Positions 27,222 through 34,889 of a DNA stretch of 35,209 nt are shown here, one piece after another. Each line of letters starts with the position of its first letter. Position 1 is the first letter of the stretch. Under the pieces are notes generated by a model that was given only the letters and a program-made list of their open reading frames with translations, searched no databases and was not told the origin of the DNA. This stretch comes from Paracidovorax wautersii (GTDB lineage Bacteria > Pseudomonadota > Gammaproteobacteria > Burkholderiales > Burkholderiaceae_C), in NCBI GenBank assembly GCA_009912175.1, contig WNDQ01000042.1, positions 1-35,209 on the forward strand. Reading direction: 5' to 3'. The translations under genes were made by a program, and so were the position numbers.

Positions 27222-27801
27222 CGCCGCCACCCAGGCCGTCGTGGCCCTGCACGGCATGGCCTGGCTGGCGCTGTTCCTGCATTTCGCCTCGCTGTCGCTG
27301 CTGGCCGTGGGCGGCGCGATCACCACCATTCCGGACATGAACCGTTACCTGGTCGGCCAGCAGCACTGGCTCACCGACACGCAGTTCACCGCCTCGGTCG
27401 CCATTGCCCAGTCCTCGCCCGGACCGAACGTGCTGTTCGTGGGGCTGCTGGGCTGGCATGCGGGGTCGGCCTCGGGCTGGCTCGCGGGCCTGGCCGGCAT
27501 GACGATTGCCATGACCGGCATCCTGCTGCCGTCGAGCGTGCTCACGCTGGTGGCCGCGCGCTGGGCCCAGCGCAACCGCGAGCGGCTGGGCGTGCGCGCC
27601 TTCAAGGCCGGGCTGGCGCCGCTGACGGTGGGGCTGATCACTGCGACCGGCTGGGTGCTCATGGTGCCGCCGGCGCAATGGCACGGCTGGCGGTCGCTGG
27701 TGATCACCGCCGTGGCGCTGCTGCTGATGTGGCGCACCCGCATCCACCTGCTGTGGCTGGTCGCGGGCGGCGCGGTGGCCGGGGCGCTGGGCTTTTACTG
27801 A
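27214..27801 (+). CDS. Chromate transporter, second half (short-chain CHR protein)
   Basis: The 195 residues make the second CHR domain of the pair. FASLSLLAVGGAITTIPDMN, TASVAIAQSSPGPNVLFVGL and GMTIAMTGILLPSSVLTLVA are the equivalents of the first half's motifs. It overlaps the preceding gene by 8 bp, so translation of the two is coupled and equal amounts are expected. It converges on a flavoprotein of the chromate-reductase family with only 44 bp between the stops. Confidence 0.9.
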   Translation: MNDAATQAVVALHGMAWLALFLHFASLSLLAVGGAITTIPDMNRYLVGQQHWLTDTQFTASVAIAQSSPGPNVLFVGLLGWHAGSASGWLAGLAGMTIAMTGILLPSSVLTLVAARWAQRNRERLGVRAFKAGLAPLTVGLITATGWVLMVPPAQWHGWRSLVITAVALLLMWRTRIHLLWLVAGGAVAGALGFY

Positions 27802-27818
27802 GCAGCGCCCGCCCGGCC

Positions 27819-27844
27819 GACTGTTGCCGTGGACTGTTGCCGTG
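27819..27844. repeat. Tandem 13-bp duplication between convergent genes
   Basis: GACTGTTGCCGTG occurs twice head to tail between the stop of the second chromate-transporter gene and the stop of the flavoprotein gene. It is probably a replication-slippage duplication. There is no hairpin terminator in this 44-bp gap. Confidence 0.7.
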
Positions 27845-27845
27845 C

Positions 27846-28397
27846 TTACTTGCCGTGCCGGTCGATGAAGGCCAGGTAGCCGTCCACCCACTTCTTGAGG
27901 AAGTCGCGCGTGCCCTCGTTGGCGACATGGCCCTTGTCGTCGAGCAGCCCTTCCTTGTACTGAAGATAGACCTCGGGACCCAGGTAGAGCGGCACCTGCT
28001 GGTTGACCAGCACCGCACGCAAATGCTCCTGCGCGAACGCCGTGCCCAGCGGACTCGGCGAGATACCGATGACGCCCGCCGGCCTGCCCGGCCACGAGGT
28101 CTTGCCCCAGGGGCGCGAAGCGTGGTCGATGGCGTTCTTGAGCACACCGGGAATCGACCGGTTGTACTCTGCCGTGACGAACAGCAGCGCGTCGGCGGCC
28201 TCGATCCCCGCCTTCAGCTTCTTGACCGACTCGGCCTGGTTGGCATCGTCGTCCTGGCTGTAGAGCGGCAGGCTGCCGATGTCCAGGTGCTCGGACACAT
28301 AGCCTGGCGGCGCCAGCGCGGCCACGGCCAACGCGAGATGGCGGTTGTAGGAATCCTTGCGCAGGCTGCCGACGACGACAGCGATGGTTTTGCTCAT
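27846..28397 (-). CDS. NADPH-dependent FMN reductase (ChrR/YieF-like quinone/chromate reductase)
   Basis: This 183-residue flavodoxin-fold enzyme passes two electrons from NAD(P)H to quinones, azo dyes or metals. The FMN phosphate loop is VVGSLRKDSYNRHLA, and the isoalloxazine loop is TAEYNRSIPGVLKNAIDHASRP, the hallmark of the ChrR/YieF/ArsH group. The start at MSKTIAVVVG follows AAGGAGTGGGCC; the longer open frame upstream overlaps the promoter and ssuB end. It converges on the chromate transporter pair and follows ssuB by 110 bp on the same strand. An SsuE-like role serving a sulfonate monooxygenase cannot be excluded, but the residues fit YieF better. Confidence 0.85.
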   Translation of the reverse strand: MSKTIAVVVGSLRKDSYNRHLALAVAALAPPGYVSEHLDIGSLPLYSQDDDANQAESVKKLKAGIEAADALLFVTAEYNRSIPGVLKNAIDHASRPWGKTSWPGRPAGVIGISPSPLGTAFAQEHLRAVLVNQQVPLYLGPEVYLQYKEGLLDDKGHVANEGTRDFLKKWVDGYLAFIDRHGK

Positions 28398-28507
28398 GGC
28401 CCACTCCTTCAAGGGAAACGGCGACATTGCCGTGGGATCGGGATCCGACGGACAGTTTAGGAAGCTTGGCCGCCTGTCTACGTCGGAAAAACACCCAAGG
28501 TGCGGTC

Positions 28508-29347
28508 TCAGGTCCGCAGCACGCGCTCCAGAATACGCTGCTCGTGGCGCGCGAACTCGGGGCTGCCGGGCCGGCGCGGGCGCGGCACGTCGTCGATGCG
28601 CTCCTCGAACGTGATCCGGCCGTCCTCGATCAACACCACGCGGTCGGCCAGCGCCACGGCCTCCTGCACGTCGTGCGTGACCAGCAAGGCGGTGAAACGG
28701 TTCTCTTGCCAGACCGATTCGAGCAGGCGATGCATCTCGATGCGGGTGAGCGCGTCGAGCGCGCCCAGCGGCTCGTCGAGCAGCAGCAGGCGTGGCCGGT
28801 GCACCAGCGCACGGGCCAGCGCCACGCGCTGGCGTTGGCCACCGGACAGGCGCGACGGCCATTCCTGGCGGCGATCGGCCAGCCCGACCTGGGCCAGCAC
28901 GGCCTCGGCCAGCGGCCGTTGGGTGGCCGGCAGCCCCAGGGCCACGTTGTCGATCACGCGGCGCCAGGGCAGCAAGCGCGCCTCCTGGAACATGATGCGC
29001 ACGTCGTCATCGCGCTCGGCGGGCGGGTGGCCGTTCAGGCGCAGCGTGCCGCCCGTGTGCGGCTCCAGGCCCGCCACCAGCCGCAGCAGCGTGCTCTTGC
29101 CGCAGCCGCTGCGCCCGACGATGGCGACGAACTCACCCGGCGCCACCACCAGCGAAGTGCGGCGCAGCACCTCGCGTTCGCCGTAGCGTTTGCTCACCTG
29201 GTCGAGCTCGATGCGCATGCCGGGCGCCGGCCCCGCCTGCGGCTCGAAGGCGGCATGGCTGACCGGGCCGACCGGGGACAGTGCCGCCGGTTGAGTGGCA
29301 TCCTGCGGCCAGTCCGTGTGGCGCAGTGCGATGTTGGGAAATGTCAT
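28508..29347 (-). CDS. ssuB: Aliphatic sulfonate ABC transporter ATP-binding protein
   Basis: The 279 residues carry the full ABC ATPase set: Walker [10 protein letters not shown] (residues 78-86), Q-loop [18 protein letters not shown], signature [15 protein letters not shown], Walker [13 protein letters not shown] and switch His in LLVTHD. The [16 protein letters not shown] and [18 protein letters not shown] stretches are very close to E. coli SsuB as I recall it. The start at MTFPNIAL gives a 43-residue lead-in; MRIELDQVS, 43 residues later, is an alternative. It follows ssuC by 25 bp. Confidence 0.9.
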   Translation of the reverse strand: MTFPNIALRHTDWPQDATQPAALSPVGPVSHAAFEPQAGPAPGMRIELDQVSKRYGEREVLRRTSLVVAPGEFVAIVGRSGCGKSTLLRLVAGLEPHTGGTLRLNGHPPAERDDDVRIMFQEARLLPWRRVIDNVALGLPATQRPLAEAVLAQVGLADRRQEWPSRLSGGQRQRVALARALVHRPRLLLLDEPLGALDALTRIEMHRLLESVWQENRFTALLVTHDVQEAVALADRVVLIEDGRITFEERIDDVPRPRRPGSPEFARHEQRILERVLRT

Positions 29348-29372
29348 GGCCGTCGTGCCGTTCAATGGATCA

Positions 29373-30215
29373 TCAGGATTGCGCTTGATAGCCCGCATGC
29401 CAGCGCAGCGCGTAGCGCTCCAGCACGTCGGCCAGCTTGCCCAGCAGCGCGTAGAGGAAGATGCCGACCAGCACCACGTCGGTCTGCAGGAATTCACGCG
29501 CATTCATGGTCAGGTAGCCGATGCCGGCCTGCGCCGAGATGGTCTCGGCCACGATCAGGATCACCCACATCAGCCCCAGCGAAAAACGCAGGCCGACCAG
29601 GATCGAGGGCATGGCGCCGGGCAGGATGACTTCGCGGTAGAGCTGCCAGCGCGTGAGTCCGTAGGTGCGCCCCATCTCGATGAGCTGCGGGTCGACGCTG
29701 CGGATGCCGTGAAAGGTGTTGAGGTAGATCGGAAAGAAGACCGACACCGCGATCAGGAAGATCTTGGCCGTCTCGTCGATGCCGAACCACAGGATGACCA
29801 TGGGGATGAGCGCCAGCGCCGGAATGGTGCGCACCATCTGGATGGTCGAGTCCAGCAGCGTCTCGGCCCAGCGCACCGAGCCGGTCAGCAGCCCGAAGGC
29901 CAGCCCCAGCCCGCCGCCAACGGCCAGTCCCAGCAAGGCCCGGCCGGCGCTGACCTTGATGTGCGTCCAGAGCTCGCCCGAAGCCGTCAGGCTCCAGGCC
30001 GCGGTCAGCACGTCGGCTGGCGCTGGCAGCACGCGGCTGGACAACCAGCCGGCCGACGATGCCAACTGCCACACCGCGACCAGCAAAACCGGCAGCGCCC
30101 AGGGAATGGCCTGTCGCACCACCGGCCACCAGGCCCGGCGCGCGCCCTCGTGTGTGGCCGCAGCTGTTGCCGGTTCAAGGGAAATGCCAGAGGTCTGGCG
30201 AGCGGAAAAAGTCAT
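29373..30215 (-). CDS. ssuC: Aliphatic sulfonate ABC transporter permease
   Basis: This inner-membrane permease of 280 residues has about six transmembrane segments. [40 protein letters not shown] and the coupling loop [20 protein letters not shown] followed by [10 protein letters not shown] are characteristic of SsuC. The closing stretch [20 protein letters not shown] is also SsuC-like. The start at MTFSARQ is preferred over MARAARA, which runs into the yggX promoter region. Neither the binding protein SsuA nor the monooxygenase SsuD is in the window, so substrate specificity rests on similarity alone. Confidence 0.9.
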   Translation of the reverse strand: MTFSARQTSGISLEPATAAATHEGARRAWWPVVRQAIPWALPVLLVAVWQLASSAGWLSSRVLPAPADVLTAAWSLTASGELWTHIKVSAGRALLGLAVGGGLGLAFGLLTGSVRWAETLLDSTIQMVRTIPALALIPMVILWFGIDETAKIFLIAVSVFFPIYLNTFHGIRSVDPQLIEMGRTYGLTRWQLYREVILPGAMPSILVGLRFSLGLMWVILIVAETISAQAGIGYLTMNAREFLQTDVVLVGIFLYALLGKLADVLERYALRWHAGYQAQS

Positions 30216-30291
30216 GAAGCCCAGGTGTTCAGGCAAGGCCCGCGCGGCCCGGGCCAATGGCCCTGCCGCCGGTCAGGCCGCCAGCGTTCGA

Positions 30292-30371
30292 TAAAATAAA
30301 GCCCTTTTTTGATTGACCCCGCGCCTTCCCGGCTTGTCTGCCGGGAAGGCGCGGTACAGCCACTGACTGTA
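30292..30371 (+). promoter_or_regulatory. yggX promoter -10 and structured leader
   Basis: TAAAAT (30292-30297) is a good -10 box with a weak -35. About 15 bases after the expected start, a perfect 15-bp inverted repeat (arms 30319-30333 and 30340-30354, beginning CCGCGCCTTCCC) encloses a six-base loop. A second small repeat, TACAG/CTGTA (30355-30371), follows directly. There is no T tract after the stem, so it looks like a structured 5' leader and not a terminator. The rest of the 260-bp gap to ssuC holds no gene. Confidence 0.55.
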
Positions 30372-30475
30372 GGGACGGCAGGCTGGATCGGTGAACGAAT
30401 AAGTTCAACGCTGGTTATGCGTCCAACGGCTATCAAAAGCCGGCGCGCCGCCCCCCATGACACGAAGGACACCCC

Positions 30476-30751
30476 ATGGCACGTACCGTCAAATGCATCA
30501 AGCTCGGCATCGAGGCCGAAGGTCTGGATTACCTGGTCTACCCCGGTGAACTGGGCAAACGCATCTACGAGAACGTGAGCAAGCAGGCCTGGGCCGACTG
30601 GCTGCGCCAGCAGACCATGCTGGTCAACGAAAACCGCCTGAACCTGGCCGATGCGCGCGCGCGCCAGTACCTCGCCCGCCAGATGGAAAAACACTTCTTC
30701 GGCGAAGGCGCCGATCAGGCTGTTGGCTACGTGCCGCCCAGCGGCAACTGA
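30476..30751 (+). CDS. yggX: Probable Fe(2+)-trafficking / oxidative damage protection protein YggX
   Basis: This 91-residue YggX-family protein is linked to protection of iron-sulfur clusters and iron handling under oxidative stress. The signature runs [20 protein letters not shown] then [20 protein letters not shown], ending with [13 protein letters not shown]. The N-terminal Cys (KCIKLG) matches the conserved Cys of the family. Length is normal. An ACGAAGGACACCCC stretch before the ATG gives a ribosome site. It lies downstream of a long leader hairpin. Confidence 0.95.
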   Translation: MARTVKCIKLGIEAEGLDYLVYPGELGKRIYENVSKQAWADWLRQQTMLVNENRLNLADARARQYLARQMEKHFFGEGADQAVGYVPPSGN

Positions 30752-30793
30752 TCACCTGCTTGTGCCGGCCGGCAGGCAGGCGCTGACGACCGC

Positions 30794-33004
30794 ATGAGTC
30801 TCCCTAGCCTTCCTGCCGCGCAACTGCGCTGGGACGCCGAGCGCGGCGTGCCCTTTTCTTCCCGGTTCGACGACGTCTACCACTCCTTCAGCGGAGCGCT
30901 GGCGCAGACACGCCACGTCTTCATGGGCGGCTGCGGCCTGCCCGAAGGCTGGCAGGCGCGCCCACGTTTCACGATCGTCGAGACCGGATTCGGCCTGGGC
31001 CTGAATTTCCTGGCCACCTGGCTGGCCTGGCAGCAAGACCCGCAGCGCTGCGACCACCTGCACTTCGTCAGCGTCGAGGGCTACCCGGTCGCCGCAGCCG
31101 ACATCGTGCGCGCGGTGGCGCAGTCGCGTGATTTGCAGGCGCTGGCCCCGCTCACCCACGCGCTGGCCGAGCGCTACCCGCAGCCCGCCCGACCCGGCGT
31201 GCACCGGCTGCTGTTCCCGCACCCGCACAACCGCCAGCAGAGCGTGACGCTCACGCTCGCGCTGGGCGACGCGGCGCGCCTGCTGCCCCAGTTGCGCCTG
31301 CAGGCGGACGCGGCCTATTTCGACGGCTTCTCGCCGGCCAAGAACCCCGAACTCTGGCAGCCCCCCATCTTCAAGGCCGTGGCCCGCCTGCTGCGCCCCG
31401 GCGCATGGGCCGCGACCTGGACCATCGCGGCCGGCGTGCGCAAGGGCCTGACCGAGGCGGGTTTTGTGCTCACACGCCGACCGGGATTGCCGCCCAAACG
31501 GGACTCGCTGCAGGCTCGCTACGTGCCGTGGCATTTGCGTGGCGACCCGCGTGATGACTTGCGCGGCGATGCCGCAGCGCCACTCACACCGCCGCAGCCG
31601 CCACACAACGCATCGGCCCGCCACGCCGTGGTCATCGGCGCGGGCATGGCCGGTGCGTCGGCCTGCTGGGCCTTGTCGCGGCGCGGCTGGCGCGTCACCC
31701 TGATCGACGCCGCCCCGCAGCCCGCTGCCGGCGCGTCCGGCCTGCCCGTGGGCCTGTGCGTACCGCATGTCTCGCCCGACGACGCGGTGATCTCGCGCCT
31801 GACCCGGGCCGGCGCCCATTGGCTGCGGCAGGTGATCGAACTCAGCGGCCTGCCCCCGTCGGACTGGCGCAGCGGCGACGTCTGGCAGATCCTCGACGAC
31901 ACGGCCGAAACGGATGACGACGATAGCGACGATGTGCAGGCCAGCTCTGCGAGCAGCACCGCCGCAACCCAGGCCCGGCAAAGAAGAGACGCCGCCTTGG
32001 GCGCCAGCCAGCAAGCCCTGCCGGGCGGCTACGAAGGGCCCGCGCTGCGGCACGACCAGGGCCTGAGCGTCAAGGGCCCCGCGCTGGTGCGCCACTGGCT
32101 CGGCCAGTGCCCGGGCCTGCAAACGCGCTGGTCCACCACCGTCGCCAGGGTGGAACGGGCCGACGCCGATGCCCCCGGCCAGCCGCCGCGCTGGCTGATC
32201 AAGGACGAGGCCGGCCACCTCATTGCCGAGGCCGAAACCGTCGTCGTCGCCAGTGCGCTTCAAACCCCCGGCCTGCTGCCCACGGACCCGGTCAGCAACG
32301 GACCGTCCGTGCAGCAGCTCATCCCCTTGCGCGGCCAGATCACGCTCGGCCGCTGGCCCGGCGCCGGCCAACCGCTCCCGGGCGAGCTGCCGCCACTGAC
32401 CGGCCACGGCCATTTCATCGCCAACTGGCCGCCCCGTGCCGACGACAACGAACGCTGGGACTGGGCCATGGGATCGAGCTTCGAGCGCGCAGACACCGAC
32501 CTGGCGCCACGGCGCGCATCCGACCAGGCCAACCTGGCCAAGCTCCGCCATGCGATGCCCGATCTGGCCGACGTGCTGGCCCCTCAGTTCAACGACGAGC
32601 CGCACACCCGCCCGCCCGGGCTGCAGCCCTGGGTTCAGATCCGAGCCACCACCAACGACCACCTGCCGCTGGCCGGCCCCGTGGCCGACTGGCAGGCCGC
32701 CGGGCAGCACCCGCGCCCCGGCCACCGAGGCGCGGCCAGCATGCGCTGGAGCCTGGACGCCCTGCCCCGGCTGCCCGGCCTGTACGTGCTGTGCGGCTTC
32801 GGCGCGCGTGGCCTGAGCCTGGCCGCCCTGTGCGCCGAACTTGTCGCCAGCCAGATCGACGGCGACCCCTGGCCGCTCGATGCGGCCCTGGCGCAGGCGG
32901 TTGACCCGGCTCGCTTTGAATTCAAGCGGCGCCGGCAGAGCGCGCCGCAGCCCGCGCAGGCCGCCGTGGTTTCAAAACCGGCACCCGCACAAAGCGTCGA
33001 ATAG
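30794..33004 (+). CDS. mnmC: Bifunctional tRNA mnm5s2U methyltransferase/FAD oxidoreductase MnmC
   Basis: MnmC finishes the wobble-uridine modification mnm5s2U in tRNAs for Lys, Glu and Gln. The C-terminal FAD domain removes the carboxymethyl group and the N-terminal domain methylates the amine with SAM. The N-domain (about 1-245) shows VPFSSRFDDVYHS, the SAM loop ETGFGLGLNFLATW and AYFDGFSPAKNPELW. The FAD domain starts at about 276 with AVVIGAGMAGASACWALSRRG and ends with the GFGARGLSLAALCAELVASQ stretch. The length of 736 exceeds the E. coli protein's roughly 670. Part of the excess is an acidic, Ser/Ala-rich insert at about residues 372-400. It begins 42 bp after yggX. Confidence 0.95.
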   Translation: MSLPSLPAAQLRWDAERGVPFSSRFDDVYHSFSGALAQTRHVFMGGCGLPEGWQARPRFTIVETGFGLGLNFLATWLAWQQDPQRCDHLHFVSVEGYPVAAADIVRAVAQSRDLQALAPLTHALAERYPQPARPGVHRLLFPHPHNRQQSVTLTLALGDAARLLPQLRLQADAAYFDGFSPAKNPELWQPPIFKAVARLLRPGAWAATWTIAAGVRKGLTEAGFVLTRRPGLPPKRDSLQARYVPWHLRGDPRDDLRGDAAAPLTPPQPPHNASARHAVVIGAGMAGASACWALSRRGWRVTLIDAAPQPAAGASGLPVGLCVPHVSPDDAVISRLTRAGAHWLRQVIELSGLPPSDWRSGDVWQILDDTAETDDDDSDDVQASSASSTAATQARQRRDAALGASQQALPGGYEGPALRHDQGLSVKGPALVRHWLGQCPGLQTRWSTTVARVERADADAPGQPPRWLIKDEAGHLIAEAETVVVASALQTPGLLPTDPVSNGPSVQQLIPLRGQITLGRWPGAGQPLPGELPPLTGHGHFIANWPPRADDNERWDWAMGSSFERADTDLAPRRASDQANLAKLRHAMPDLADVLAPQFNDEPHTRPPGLQPWVQIRATTNDHLPLAGPVADWQAAGQHPRPGHRGAASMRWSLDALPRLPGLYVLCGFGARGLSLAALCAELVASQIDGDPWPLDAALAQAVDPARFEFKRRRQSAPQPAQAAVVSKPAPAQSVE

Positions 33005-33063
33005 CCTTGGCGGGCCGGTTTGGTACTGGCTTTCGGAGCACAAGCCACGGGCAAGCGGTCACC

Positions 33064-34248
33064 TCACACCCGCTCGAACACTGCCGCAATCCCCTGCCCG
33101 CCGCCGATGCACATCGTGACCAGCGCATAGCGGCCACCGGTGCGGTGCAGCTCGGCAATCGCCTTGGTCGTGATGATGGCGCCGGTGGCGCCCACCGGGT
33201 GGCCCAGCGAGATGCCCGAGCCGTTGGGGTTGACCTTGGCCGGGTCAAAGCCCAGCTCCTGGATGACGGCGCAGGCCTGCGCCGCGAAGGCTTCGTTGGA
33301 TTCGATCACGTCGAAGTCACTCACCTTCAAGCCGGTGCGCTCCAGCACTTTGCGCGTGGCAGGCACCGGGCCGATGCCCATGTAGGCGGGCTCGACGCCG
33401 GCGTGTGCGTAGCCGACCAGGCGTGCGAGCGGCTTCAGGCCCAGCGCCTTGACGCGGCCGCCTTCGGCCAGCACCACGGCGGCAGCGCCGTCGTTGATGC
33501 CCGAGGCATTGCCGGCGGTGACGAGGCCGTCCTTCTTGAACGCAGGCTTCATCTTCGACAGCGCCTCGACCGTGGTGTCGGCGCGCAAGTGCTCGTCGGT
33601 GTCGAACAGCACCACGCCCTTGCGCGTCTTGACCTCCACCGCCACGATCTGCTCCTTGAAGCGCCCCGCCGCGATGGCGGCCGCCGCGCGCTGCTGGCTG
33701 CTCACGGCCAGCTCGTCCATCTGATCGCGCGTGATGCCGTAGCGCGCGGCCACGTTCTCGGCGGTGATGCCCATGTGGATCTTCTCCCACGGGTCGTGCA
33801 GGATGCCCAGCATGTAGTCGACCAGCACCGCATCGCCCATGCGCGCGCCGTAGCGTGCCGAGGTGTCGAAGTACGGGCCACGGCTCATCGACTCCGAGCC
33901 GCCGCCAATGGCGATGTCGCAGTCGCCCAGCGTAATCGCCTGCGCCGCCGACACGATGGCCTGCAGGCCCGAGCCGCAGAGGCGGTTGACGTTGAAGGCA
34001 GGCGTCTCGATCGGGCAGCCCGCATCGATGGCCGCCACGCGGCTCAGGTAGGCATCCTTCACGTCGGTGGGAATGACGTTGCCCATGACCACGTGGCCGA
34101 TGGCGTCGGCGGCCACGCCGCTGCGTTCGATGGCGGCCTTGACGGCGGTGGTGGCCAGTTGCGTGTTGGGCACGTCTTTCAGCGCGCCGCCGAAGGTGCC
34201 GATGGCGGTGCGGGCGGTGCCGACGATGAAGATGTCGCGGGAGGTCAT
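33064..34248 (-). CDS. bktB: Acetyl-CoA acetyltransferase / beta-ketothiolase, BktB-like
   Basis: This 394-residue biosynthetic-type thiolase condenses or cleaves acyl-CoAs. The catalytic set is Cys91 (NRLCGSGLQA), His350 (LGHPVGATGA) and Cys380 (TMCIGGGQG). Length and sequence (GARMGDAVLVDYMLG, NPNGSGISLGHP, GIGPVPATRKVLER) are closer to Cupriavidus BktB than to PhaA as I recall them, so C5 beta-ketoacyl-CoA chemistry for polyhydroxyalkanoates or fatty-acid/aromatic degradation is likely. It stands alone: mnmC converges on it and no phaB or phaC is nearby. Confidence 0.93.
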   Translation of the reverse strand: MTSRDIFIVGTARTAIGTFGGALKDVPNTQLATTAVKAAIERSGVAADAIGHVVMGNVIPTDVKDAYLSRVAAIDAGCPIETPAFNVNRLCGSGLQAIVSAAQAITLGDCDIAIGGGSESMSRGPYFDTSARYGARMGDAVLVDYMLGILHDPWEKIHMGITAENVAARYGITRDQMDELAVSSQQRAAAAIAAGRFKEQIVAVEVKTRKGVVLFDTDEHLRADTTVEALSKMKPAFKKDGLVTAGNASGINDGAAAVVLAEGGRVKALGLKPLARLVGYAHAGVEPAYMGIGPVPATRKVLERTGLKVSDFDVIESNEAFAAQACAVIQELGFDPAKVNPNGSGISLGHPVGATGAIITTKAIAELHRTGGRYALVTMCIGGGQGIAAVFERV

Positions 34249-34524
34249 AGGTTCAAGCCTGGTCGGGGTGAGAGATCGCAAGAGGCGCAGCGTAAAACAG
34301 GTTCAGCGCCCGGTAAACACGCCTGAACAGCAGGGTATACGTTGATGGCTTTTTGAGATACAGATCAGTGAGTATTCCGGAAGCACAGCCGCCCCGCACA
34401 CGTGCCTGTCCACATTGTGGTCAGTTGGGGCTGTCGAATGATCTTCAACGGGTGTGGCCTCAATCCCCACCGACAGAGGCGAACTTGGCAGCAAGCGCCA
34501 TCTCGTAGGTGCCCTTGGACGTGT
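34249..34524. other. Intergenic region without a recognisable gene
   Basis: These 276 bp lie between the start of the thiolase gene and the end of the AraC fragment, so they must hold the thiolase promoter. The stretch 34300-34380 is AT-richer than its surroundings (GTATACGTTGATGG, TTTTTGAGATAC). Short open frames here have no protein-like features. Confidence 0.5.
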
Positions 34525-34825
34525 TCAGGCGAACGCGGAGACTGGCGTATGCCGCAGGCGTTCTGCGTCCGTGCGGGGTGGCATGCCGAAGGCACGCGCA
34601 TATTCGCGGCTGAACTGTGAGGGCGACGCATACCCGACCGTGAAGGCGACTGTGGCAGCAGCCTGACCCTCCGCGACGAGCAGTCGACGTGCTTCCTGCA
34701 TGCGCACATGCTTCTGATACTGCAACGGACTCATCGCCGTGACTGCTCGGAAATGGCGATTGAGCGAGGGAACGCTCATGTGCACGGCCGCTGCAAGCGT
34801 CTCTGACGAGTACGGCTCGTCGAAG
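34525..34825 (-). pseudogene. AraC-family regulator, 3' fragment truncated by an IS
   Basis: About 100 residues of the C-terminal DNA-binding domain remain. The first helix-turn-helix is SSETLAAAVHMSVPSLNRHF followed by RAVTAMSPLQYQKHVRMQEA. The second is AAATVAFTVGYASPSQFSRE ending in AFGMPP. The N-terminal effector domain is missing because the right-hand IS begins at 34826. The frame stays open into the IS terminal repeat, where a GTG at 34849-34851 could serve as a start, giving a 108-residue effector-free fragment. Whether that is made is unknown. Confidence 0.88.
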
Positions 34826-34851
34826 TGATCTTGCCCCCGTTTCACGGACAC
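34826..34851 (+). repeat. IS left terminal inverted repeat (IRL)
   Basis: This repeat begins TGATCTTGCCCC and ends ACGGACAC. It is the inverted counterpart of 291-316 with 20 to 22 of 26 bases matching. The opposite flank of this copy is outside the window, so a target duplication cannot be checked here. Confidence 0.85.
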
Positions 34852-34889
34852 CCCTATAAGCGATTAACTATCGCAATAGGAGGTGGACG

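Noticed and set aside
28445-28486. Imperfect inverted repeat CCGACGGACAG / CTGTCTACGTCGG upstream of the flavoprotein gene
   Set aside because: It needs a two-base bulge and an 18-base loop, and has no T tract or recognisable operator pattern. It could be an operator but cannot be supported.
34303-34494. A 63-codon minus-strand frame between the thiolase and AraC fragment
   Set aside because: No ribosome site, no domain or signal, and of a length expected by chance.
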